From SURF-24 sp964537965 (lineage in GTDB: Bacteria > Bacteroidota > Ignavibacteria > Ignavibacteriales > SURF-24): a stretch of 5,860 bases of DNA. Below, piece by piece: positions 1 to 5,860 of the stretch. Location: contig CAZIDB010000273.1 of NCBI GenBank assembly GCA_964537965.1, forward strand, positions 1-5,860. Reading direction: 5' to 3'. The notes below the pieces were generated by a model that ran no database searches, had not been told where the DNA came from, and saw only the letters and a program-made list of their open reading frames with translations. A program made the position numbers and the translations under genes. The first letter of the stretch is position 1; each line of letters opens with the position of its first letter.

Positions 1-93
1 GTGATCATTCGGTTCAACCATAAAGATTTCATCATTAAGCTCTATAGTTTCCCCGCTTTTAGTGCCATCTATTTTATATACGTCTACTGTCAT
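1..93 (-). CDS. rplD: 50S ribosomal protein L4 (uL4), N-terminal fragment, cut by window edge
   Basis: Only the first 31 codons are in the window; the gene continues past position 1. The ATG lies at 91-93, and the reading begins MTVDVYKIDGTKSG and runs to a VEPNDH motif. This matches the N-terminal strand and the conserved IEPNxH segment of bacterial L4. L4 binds 23S rRNA, lines the peptide exit tunnel with L22, and in E. coli also represses its own S10 operon. The part that would show tunnel-loop or autoregulatory features lies outside the window. It starts 13 bp after the rplC stop, as expected of the third S10-operon gene. No purine-rich SD is visible in that gap, so translation may be coupled to rplC. 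Identification rests on a short fragment plus strong gene-order support. Confidence 0.9.
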   Translation of the reverse strand, partial: MTVDVYKIDGTKSGETIELNDEIFMVEPNDH

Positions 94-106
94 TTTTAAA
101 CCAAGC

Positions 107-727
107 TTACTTATTTATTTCAACTATTGAATTAATTGCTCCAGGAATTGCACCCTTAATCATAATGATATTCTTTTCCGGAACTACTTTAACAACCTTC
201 AGGTTTCTAATTGTAACCTGTTCAAATCCCATTCTGCCAGCCATTCTTTGACCGCGGAAAACTCTTGACGGGTAAGAACTTGCTCCAATAGAACCCGGTG
301 CACGCAATCTATCACTTTGGCCGTGAGTTGTACCACCGACACCACCAAAGTTGTGTCTTCTCATAACACCCTGAAATCCTTTACCTTTTGTCTTAGCAGT
401 AACCTTAACCTTTTCACCTTCATTAAAAATTTCCACACTAACGTTATCACCAATTTTATAACTGTCTGTTTCATAATTTCTGAATTCTTTAACCATAGCA
501 GACGGTGTAAGATTAACTTTCTTGTACTGACCGAGAACAGGTTTAGAATAATTTTTTTCTTTCCTGGTTCCGAAACCAAGTTGCAATGCTTTATAACCAT
601 TCTTCTCAACGGTTCTTATAGCAACAACAGGGCAAGGACCAGCTTCTATTATAGTAACCGGAATGATGTTTCCGTCTTTCGAATAGACGCTACTCATTCC
701 CAATTTTTTTCCAATCAATCCAGGCAT
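107..727 (-). CDS. rplC: 50S ribosomal protein L3 (uL3)
   Basis: This 206-residue protein is the usual length for bacterial L3, a primary 23S rRNA binder whose long loop reaches towards the peptidyl transferase centre. It begins MPGLIGKKLGM, the diagnostic L3 N-terminus. It carries GKGFQG at about 115-120, a GTTHGQSDRLRAPGSIG stretch at about 132-148 that forms the central extension, and MAGRMG at 162-167. In E. coli a glutamine directly after GSIG is methylated by PrmB; here that residue is Ala149, so the site is absent. The ATG start is fixed by the conserved N-terminus and sits 13 bp after the rpsJ stop. It is the second gene of the S10 operon. The protein is intact, with no frameshift. 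Confidence 0.98.
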   Translation of the reverse strand: MPGLIGKKLGMSSVYSKDGNIIPVTIIEAGPCPVVAIRTVEKNGYKALQLGFGTRKEKNYSKPVLGQYKKVNLTPSAMVKEFRNYETDSYKIGDNVSVEIFNEGEKVKVTAKTKGKGFQGVMRRHNFGGVGGTTHGQSDRLRAPGSIGASSYPSRVFRGQRMAGRMGFEQVTIRNLKVVKVVPEKNIIMIKGAIPGAINSIVEINK

Positions 728-737
728 ATTTACACAA

Positions 738-743
738 CCCTTA
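738..743 (-). promoter_or_regulatory. Probable ribosome binding site of rplC, overlapping the rpsJ stop codon
   Basis: On the minus strand the sequence is TAAGGG, where TAA is the rpsJ stop codon. TAAGG pairs with the 5' part of the SD consensus TAAGGAGGT. It lies 10 nt before the rplC ATG, an acceptable distance when the match is aligned to the full consensus. Using the stop codon as part of the SD would tie rplC initiation to rpsJ termination. The match is only five or six bases, so confidence is moderate. Confidence 0.5.
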
Positions 744-1049
744 TAACTTTATCTCAATATCAACACCCGCAGGAATTTCCAATTTACTTAAAGCATCCAC
801 GGTTTTGTTGTTTGAGTTATGAATGTCGATAATTCTTTTGTGTGCTCTTATTTCAAATTGTTCTCTCGATTTTTTATCAACATGCGGAGAACGCAGGACA
901 GTAAAAACTGTTTTTTTGGTTGGAAGCGGGATAGGACCCGAAACAACCGCACCAGTACTTTTTACAGTCTTTATGATCTTTTCAGTAGATTTATCTATAA
1001 GAATATGATCATACGATTTTAATTTTATTCTTATCTTCTGTCCAGGCAC
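741..1049 (-). CDS. rpsJ: 30S ribosomal protein S10 (uS10, NusE)
   Basis: The 102-residue protein is full length for S10, a 30S head protein that also acts as NusE with NusB in transcription antitermination. Visible family signatures are QKIRIKLKSYDH at the N-terminus, STGAVVSGPIPLPT at about 31-44, and SPHVDKKSREQFE at about 54-66, the extended loop that enters the 30S head. The C-terminus VDALSKLEIPAGVDIEIKL is also typical. The start codon is GTG (1047-1049), chosen because MPGQKIRI is the conserved N-terminus and an AGGAG SD lies 8 nt upstream. It is the first gene of the S10 operon, 64 bp downstream of tuf, and that gap contains a terminator-like hairpin. The gene is intact. Confidence 0.98.
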   Translation of the reverse strand: MPGQKIRIKLKSYDHILIDKSTEKIIKTVKSTGAVVSGPIPLPTKKTVFTVLRSPHVDKKSREQFEIRAHKRIIDIHNSNNKTVDALSKLEIPAGVDIEIKL

Positions 1050-1057
1050 TTTTACAA

Positions 1058-1062
1058 CTCCT
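1058..1062 (-). promoter_or_regulatory. Ribosome binding site of rpsJ
   Basis: The minus strand reads AGGAG, 8 nt before the GTG of rpsJ. It is a strong SD match at normal spacing and supports the GTG start. It begins only a few bases after the U-rich tail of the tuf-rpsJ hairpin, so folding of the hairpin would leave it accessible. Confidence 0.85.
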
Positions 1063-1065
1063 ATT

Positions 1066-1104
1066 AAATAAAATCCCGAAGAAAGTTTTAGTCTCTCCGG
1101 GATT
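1066..1104 (-). terminator. Terminator-like hairpin between tuf and rpsJ (possible attenuator)
   Basis: In the transcribed (minus) strand, AATCCCGGAGA (1104-1094) pairs with TCTTCGGGATT (1082-1072). This gives an 11-bp stem with one G-U wobble and an 11-nt loop at 1083-1093. The 3' arm runs into TTATTT, giving ATTTTATTT across the arm end and tail. The stem begins 9 bp after the tuf stop codon, which is the usual place for an intrinsic terminator. The U tract is interrupted by an A and rather short, so termination may be partial. That would let str transcripts read into the S10 genes at reduced level. No promoter is evident between the hairpin and rpsJ, which favours partial read-through. Confidence 0.6.
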
Positions 1105-1113
1105 AGAAATCAC

Positions 1114-2322
<1,209 letters not shown>

Positions 2323-2328
2323 CGAGTT

Positions 2329-2334
2329 CTCCTT
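2329..2334 (-). promoter_or_regulatory. Ribosome binding site of tuf
   Basis: The minus strand reads AAGGAG, 6 nt before the tuf ATG. It is one of the strongest SD matches in the window, in keeping with the very high expression expected of EF-Tu. Confidence 0.9.
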
Positions 2335-2336
2335 TT

Positions 2337-2359
2337 AATTTTATTTACTTGTTAAAATT
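2337..2359 (-). other. A/T-only inverted repeat in the fusA-tuf gap
   Basis: On the minus strand AATTTTA (2359-2353) and TAAAATT (2343-2337) are perfect 7-bp inverted arms around a 9-nt loop, just upstream of the tuf SD. The stem has no G-C pair and no U tract follows it, so it is not a convincing terminator. It could be a weak mRNA fold near the tuf ribosome binding site, or chance in AT-rich DNA. I see no promoter in this 45-bp gap. Confidence 0.25.
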
Positions 2360-2367
2360 CTTTTATG

Positions 2368-4467
2368 TTAATTGGTTGAAACTGATCTTTTTACTTGTGT
2401 CTTTTCTGCAATCTCATCTGCAATACTTCTTGGAACTTCAAAATAATGTGAGAATTGCATAGAATAAATTGCTCTACCTTGAGTCATAGATCTTAATATT
2501 GTTGCGTATCCAAACATTTCTGCAAGAGGAACAGTAGCTTTAATTACCTGAGCATCTTTACGTGCTGCAAATCCTTCAATCTTTCCTCTTCTAGAATTTA
2601 AATCTCCAAGAACGTCACCCAAATAATCTTCGGGTGTAATAACTTCTACGGCCATTATTGGTTCAAGTAATACCGGTTTAGCTTTTCTTGCACCTTCTTT
2701 AAATGCAATAGAACCTGCAACCTTGAATGAAATTTCATCAGAATCCACATCATGAAAAGAACCATCGTACAACTTGGCTTTAATATCAACAACAGGGAAA
2801 CCAGCAACAACACCATTTCTCATAGCTTCCTGAATACCAGCAGAAACAGCAGGGATATATTCTTTAGGAACAGTTCCACCAACAATTGCATTTATAAACT
2901 CATAACCTTTACCAGGTTCGTTAGGACCTAATTCAATCCAGACGTGTCCATATTTACCGCGTCCACCAGACTGTTTAATAAATTTACCTTCTGCCTGAAT
3001 AGTAGATGTAATTGATTCTCTGTAAGCAACCTGAGGTTTACCGACATTCGCTTCAACTTTAAATTCTCTTTTCATTCTGTCAACAAGAATTTCAAGGTGA
3101 AGTTCACCCATACCATTAATTAAAGTCTGTCCGGTTTCATCATCAACTTTAATTTTGAATGTAGGATCTTCATCAGCTAATTTTGTAAGAGCTTCAGAAA
3201 GTTTATCCTGGTCAGCTTTTGTTTTAGGTTCAATTGCAATCTGAATAACCGGTTCAGGGAAGCTCATCTTTTCTAATATTATCGGATCATCTTCACCACA
3301 TAGAGTATCGCCGGTTCTTGTATATTTCAGTCCAACTATTGCTGCAATATCACCAGCCTGTATTTCATCTATATCTACTCTATGGTTAGCATGCATCTGA
3401 AGAAGTCTTCCAACTCTTTCCTTTTTATCGGAAACGGAGTTGTAGATATATGAACCTGATTTCATCGTACCGCTATAAACTCTAACATAAGTTAATTTAC
3501 CAACATAAGGATCAGTCATAATTTTAAATGCAAGCCCTGTGAACTCTTCGTTCGCATCAATCTTTCTTACTACTACGTCACTTGTATCAGGATGATGCGC
3601 AGTTAATTCTTCAACATCAACAGGTGAAGGTAGAAAATCAATCACTGCATCCAATAATCTCTGAACACCTTTATTCTTAAATGAAGAGCCACAAAGAACA
3701 GGAATAATCTTGGAGTTAACTGTAGCTGTTCGTAAAACACTTATAATCTCTTTTTCTGTAATTTCTTTTCCATCAAGATACTTTTCCAGTAAAGTATCAT
3801 CAACATCAGATACTGCTTCGAGCATCAGTGTACGATATTTATTGGCAACTTCTTTAAGGCTTGCAGGAATAGCAATTTCATCAAAGGTAGTACCGAGAGT
3901 ATCCTCATGATACATTCTTGCTTTAAATGAAATAAGATCAATTTCACCTGCGAACAAATCACCTTCACCAATAGGCAAAGTAACCGGAATAGCGTTAGCC
4001 CCCAATCTTTCTTTCATCATATCAAGGGCGTGATAAAAATCAGCACCAATTCTATCCATCTTATTAACAAATGCAATTCTTGGTACACCATATTTATCAG
4101 CCTGGCGCCAAACAGTTTCTGACTGAGGTTCAACTCCACCGACTGCACAGAAGAGTGCAATGGCACCATCAAGAACTCTAAGTGAACGTTCAACTTCAAC
4201 TGTAAAATCAACGTGTCCGGGTGTATCAATAATATTTATCTGATGGTCATTCCAAAAACATGTGGTAGCCGCACTTGTAATCGTTATTCCTCTTTCCTTT
4301 TCCTGCTCCATCCAATCCATTGTAGCAGCGCCGTCGTGTACCTCACCAATACGATGAGTTTTACCCGTGTAGAATAAAATTCTCTCCGTAGTAGTGGTCT
4401 TACCGGCGTCTATGTGCGCCATAATTCCAATATTTCTAACTTTATCTATGCTTACTCGTTTAGCCAT
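2368..4467 (-). CDS. fusA: Translation elongation factor EF-G
   Basis: EF-G is the GTPase that drives translocation of tRNA and mRNA on the ribosome and, with RRF, ribosome recycling. At 699 residues it is close to E. coli EF-G (704). The G domain has AHIDAGKT (17-24), RGITI (59-63), DTPGH (81-85), NKMD (135-138) and GSSF (about 260-263). Domain II includes the KERVGRLLQMHANHR stretch at about 349-363, domain III includes GELHLEILVDRMK (454-466), and domain IV has QSGGRGKYGHV at about 499-509 and the tip loop FHDVDSDE at 571-578. Phe88, His457 and Leu461, sites of fusidic-acid resistance changes in Staphylococcus, are unaltered. Gene position and motifs point to canonical EF-G rather than an EF-G2 paralogue. 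It starts 23 bp after rpsG. Confidence 0.99.
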   Translation of the reverse strand: MAKRVSIDKVRNIGIMAHIDAGKTTTTERILFYTGKTHRIGEVHDGAATMDWMEQEKERGITITSAATTCFWNDHQINIIDTPGHVDFTVEVERSLRVLDGAIALFCAVGGVEPQSETVWRQADKYGVPRIAFVNKMDRIGADFYHALDMMKERLGANAIPVTLPIGEGDLFAGEIDLISFKARMYHEDTLGTTFDEIAIPASLKEVANKYRTLMLEAVSDVDDTLLEKYLDGKEITEKEIISVLRTATVNSKIIPVLCGSSFKNKGVQRLLDAVIDFLPSPVDVEELTAHHPDTSDVVVRKIDANEEFTGLAFKIMTDPYVGKLTYVRVYSGTMKSGSYIYNSVSDKKERVGRLLQMHANHRVDIDEIQAGDIAAIVGLKYTRTGDTLCGEDDPIILEKMSFPEPVIQIAIEPKTKADQDKLSEALTKLADEDPTFKIKVDDETGQTLINGMGELHLEILVDRMKREFKVEANVGKPQVAYRESITSTIQAEGKFIKQSGGRGKYGHVWIELGPNEPGKGYEFINAIVGGTVPKEYIPAVSAGIQEAMRNGVVAGFPVVDIKAKLYDGSFHDVDSDEISFKVAGSIAFKEGARKAKPVLLEPIMAVEVITPEDYLGDVLGDLNSRRGKIEGFAARKDAQVIKATVPLAEMFGYATILRSMTQGRAIYSMQFSHYFEVPRSIADEIAEKTQVKRSVSTN

Positions 4468-4482
4468 TTTCTAAAAATCAAA

Positions 4483-4488
4483 TCCTTT
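4483..4488 (-). promoter_or_regulatory. Weak, distant ribosome binding site of fusA
   Basis: The only purine-rich SD-like stretch before fusA is AAAGGA on the minus strand, 15 nt from the ATG and just after the rpsG stop codon. The spacing is longer than optimal. The MAKRVSIDKVRNIGIMAHID N-terminus still fixes this ATG as the start. Initiation may rely partly on coupling to rpsG. Confidence 0.4.
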
Positions 4489-4490
4489 CA

Positions 4491-4958
4491 TTACCATTTG
4501 AAATGAGCAAATGCTTTATTTGCTTCAGCCATTTTGTGTGTATCATCTTTTTTCTTAACAGAAGAGCCTTCACCGTTTGAAGCTGCGATTAATTCGGCAG
4601 CTAATTTAGCGGCCATAGATTTTTCATTTCTGGCTCTTGAGTAGTTTTTAATCCATCTAAAAGCAAGTGCGATTCTTCTTTCAGGTCTAACTTCCATTGG
4701 TACCTGATATGTTGCACCGCCAACTCTACGGCTTCTAACTTCAACATAAGGCTGAACGTTATTCAGGGCTTTATTAAAAACTTCAATCGCAGGTTTTTTT
4801 GTTCTTTCTTCAATTATATCAAAACTGCCATATAGAATATCCCGCGCAGCGTTCTTTTTACCCTGATACATTATAAAATTTATAAATTTCGCAACGTTTA
4901 AATCGTTAAACTTGCTATCTGGCTTAATGTACTTTTTTTCTGCTCTTCTTTTTCTCAT
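4491..4958 (-). CDS. rpsG: 30S ribosomal protein S7 (uS7)
   Basis: S7 initiates assembly of the 30S head by binding the 3' major domain of 16S rRNA, and it touches mRNA and tRNA at the E site. The 155 residues match the family's usual 155-158. Seen are the MRKRRAEKK N-terminus, MYQGKK at 30-35, and the beta-hairpin region RSRRVGGATYQVPMEV at about 75-90. The family-typical C-terminus HKMAEANKAFAHFKW is also present. The ATG is 2 bp after the rpsL stop and has no visible SD, so translation is probably by termination-reinitiation from rpsL. In E. coli S7 represses the str operon by binding a roughly 100-nt rpsL-rpsG spacer; that spacer does not exist here. Confidence 0.98.
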   Translation of the reverse strand: MRKRRAEKKYIKPDSKFNDLNVAKFINFIMYQGKKNAARDILYGSFDIIEERTKKPAIEVFNKALNNVQPYVEVRSRRVGGATYQVPMEVRPERRIALAFRWIKNYSRARNEKSMAAKLAAELIAASNGEGSSVKKKDDTHKMAEANKAFAHFKW

Positions 4959-4960
4959 AA

Positions 4961-5338
4961 TTATTTAGCTTTTGGTTTTTTAGCTCCGTATTTTGAACGT
5001 CCCTTTTTCCTATCTTCAACACCGCTTGTATCAAGAGTACCACGAATAATGTGATATCTAACTCCAGGTAAATCTTTAACTCTACCACCACGAATAAGAA
5101 CAATAGAGTGTTCCTGCAAATTATGACCTTCTCCCGGAATATAAGCCGTAACCTCAATTCCGTGGGATAACCTTACTCTTGCTACTTTTCTTAAAGCAGA
5201 GTTTGGTTTTTTGGGAGTTGTAGTATAAACTCTTGTACAAACACCTCTTTTTTGCGGACAGGCATCCAAAGCAGGTGCTTTGTTCTTCGAAATAATCTGT
5301 ACACGCCCTTTTCTAACTAACTGATTTATTGTGGGCAC
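4961..5338 (-). CDS. rpsL: 30S ribosomal protein S12 (uS12)
   Basis: S12 sits at the decoding centre and affects reading accuracy. The 125-residue protein begins MPTINQLVRKGR and carries CPQKRGVCTRVYTTTPKKPNSALRKVARVRL at about 27-57 in separate conserved blocks. It also has GEGHNLQEHS at 69-78 and RGGRVKDLPGVRYH at 83-96. Lys43 and Lys88, the classic streptomycin-resistance positions, are the sensitive-type lysines. Asp89 is the residue that RimO methylthiolates in E. coli. The start codon is GTG (5336-5338), supported by the invariant MPT N-terminus and a GGAGGA SD 6 nt upstream. It is the first str-operon gene, with its own promoter in the preceding gap. The lysine-rich C-terminal tail is normal for the family. 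Confidence 0.98.
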   Translation of the reverse strand: MPTINQLVRKGRVQIISKNKAPALDACPQKRGVCTRVYTTTPKKPNSALRKVARVRLSHGIEVTAYIPGEGHNLQEHSIVLIRGGRVKDLPGVRYHIIRGTLDTSGVEDRKKGRSKYGAKKPKAK

Positions 5339-5344
5339 TAAAAT

Positions 5345-5350
5345 TCCTCC
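5345..5350 (-). promoter_or_regulatory. Ribosome binding site of rpsL
   Basis: The minus strand reads GGAGGA, 6 nt before the rpsL GTG. It is a near-perfect SD that selects this non-ATG start. A weak A/T-rich fold (CAAAAT at 5374-5369 with ATTTTG at 5355-5350) touches its first base. Confidence 0.9.
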
Positions 5351-5380
5351 AAAATCTAATTTTTAAAAATTTTGAGACGA

Positions 5381-5411
5381 CAAATATATTTATAAACATC
5401 TATATTGTCAA
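5381..5411 (-). promoter_or_regulatory. Promoter of the str operon (rpsL-rpsG-fusA-tuf)
   Basis: On the minus strand TTGACA (5411-5406) is followed, after exactly 17 bp, by TATATT (5388-5383): a perfect sigma-70 -35 box and a near-consensus -10 box. The -10 extends to TATATTTG, an exact fit to the TAnnTTTG -7 element of the Bacteroidota housekeeping sigma factor. Transcription would start near 5376, leaving a leader of about 37 nt before the rpsL GTG. The element lies in the only gap near 100 bp in the window. Assignment is from sequence alone. Confidence 0.8.
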
Positions 5412-5436
5412 GAAAACTAATACTTTTAAAGATAAT

Positions 5437-5860
5437 TTATTCAACTTCTTCCTTTTCAGTCAATTCTTCCTCTTTTGGCTTAACAACTTCCTCACTTTTG
5501 AGCATCAAATTCCTGTACTTTTTAAGTCCGGTACCTGCCGGAATTAAATGTCCCATAACAACATTTTCTTTCAGTCCAATTAAATAATCTGTTTTTGCTT
5601 CGGTTGCTGCATTAGTCAATACTTTAGTTGTTTCCTGGAATGACGCTGCCGAGATAAAACTATCTGTAGATAATGCGGCCTGTGTAATTCCAAGCAACAC
5701 ATGTTCAAAAGTTGCAGCTTCAGCATCCCTGACTTCAATAGGTTTTTTGTTCCTGCGCTGTAGATCCGTATTTAATTCACGGGCTTTATTACGGAAAAGT
5801 AATTGACCTAATTTGAATTTAGAACCACCCGGTTCTAGAACAACTACCATTTGTCTTAAC
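5437..5860 (-). CDS. rpoC: RNA polymerase beta' subunit, C-terminal fragment, cut by window edge
   Basis: The reading frame runs in from beyond position 5860 and ends in TAA at 5437-5439, so 140 C-terminal residues are visible. The Met at 5848-5850 is internal, since the frame continues upstream as LRQM. Family landmarks are LRQM...PGGSKFKLGQLL, then LLGITQAAL, DSFISAASFQETTKVLTNAA and LKENVVMGHLIPAGTG. These form the conserved C-terminal part of beta', which closes near the active-site cleft and contacts omega. After the conserved core comes a glutamate/lysine-rich tail of about 20 residues ending KEEVE. rpoC normally follows rpoB; the adjacency to rpsL here is common in bacteria. No clear terminator follows the stop codon, so some transcripts may continue into rpsL. 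Confidence 0.98.
   Translation of the reverse strand, partial: LRQMVVVLEPGGSKFKLGQLLFRNKARELNTDLQRRNKKPIEVRDAEAATFEHVLLGITQAALSTDSFISAASFQETTKVLTNAATEAKTDYLIGLKENVVMGHLIPAGTGLKKYRNLMLKSEEVVKPKEEELTEKEEVE

Noticed and set aside
317..832. A 171-codon plus-strand open frame opposite rplC and the end of rpsJ
   Set aside because: It lies antisense to two clearly conserved genes, has a low-complexity Ser/Thr/Phe-rich translation with no recognisable family, and no SD or promoter is evident. It is a shadow frame.
4924..5157. A 77-codon minus-strand open frame in another phase of rpsL and rpsG
   Set aside because: It overlaps conserved S12 and S7 coding sequence out of frame, and its translation is a frame-shifted image of the S12 C-terminus.
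4961..5338. Possible streptomycin-resistance variant of rpsL
   Set aside because: Lys43 and Lys88, the usual resistance positions, carry the sensitive-type residues, and the surrounding PKKPNS and VKDLPG motifs are unaltered.
5358..5371. A 14-bp perfect palindrome (AATTTTTAAAAATT) in the rpsL leader, considered as an operator
   Set aside because: It is made only of A and T in a very AT-rich leader, where such palindromes arise by chance. It has no known operator resemblance and no second copy in the window.
5329..5587. Plus-strand open frames across the rpoC-rpsL gap
   Set aside because: They run antisense through the promoter, the SD and the rpoC C-terminus. The translations are Phe/Asn/Lys-rich, as expected of AT-rich DNA, and resemble no known protein.
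5437..5850. rpoC treated as a complete gene starting at the Met at 5848-5850
   Set aside because: The open frame continues upstream to the window edge, and the sequence aligns with the middle of the conserved beta' C-terminal region. The gene is therefore partial, not a short stand-alone protein.

Overview
The window is a conserved translation and transcription gene cluster read entirely from the minus strand. In transcription order, from high to low coordinates, it holds the 3' end of rpoC, then rpsL, rpsG, fusA and tuf (the str operon), then rpsJ, rplC and the first 31 codons of rplD (the start of the S10 operon). Every gene is intact or cut only by the window edge. No mobile element, CRISPR array, tRNA, rRNA or unfamiliar reading frame is present.

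Organism: the DNA is AT-rich and the proteins resemble the Bacteroidota/Chlorobiota/Ignavibacteriota group, for example in the C-termini of S12 and S7, S10 starting MPGQKIRIKLKSYDH, and L3 with the GSIGASS loop. An Ignavibacteria-like bacterium is the best guess. Keeping tuf between fusA and rpsJ argues against typical Bacteroidia, where tuf usually lies elsewhere. The low G+C argues against typical green sulfur Chlorobi. This placement is an inference from memory of gene order and protein style; no search was run.

Layout: rpoC (5437-5860, partial) is followed by a 98-bp gap. The gap contains a near-consensus promoter (TTGACA, 17-bp spacer, TATATTTG) and a strong Shine-Dalgarno (SD) sequence before rpsL, which starts with GTG. 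rpsL and rpsG are 2 bp apart, rpsG and fusA 23 bp, and fusA and tuf 45 bp. The 64-bp tuf-rpsJ gap holds an 11-bp GC-containing hairpin followed by a short U-rich stretch, probably a partial terminator or attenuator at the str/S10 boundary. A strong SD and another GTG start (rpsJ) follow it. The S10 part then runs with 13-bp gaps into rplC and rplD.

Function: the genes supply the RNA polymerase beta' subunit, 30S proteins S12, S7 and S10, 50S proteins L3 and L4, and the elongation factors EF-G and EF-Tu. I see no previously undescribed system. The points worth a second look are regulatory: the promoter, the tuf-rpsJ hairpin, the GTG/strong-SD pattern at the two operon heads, and the lack of room for an E. 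coli-type S7 control site.
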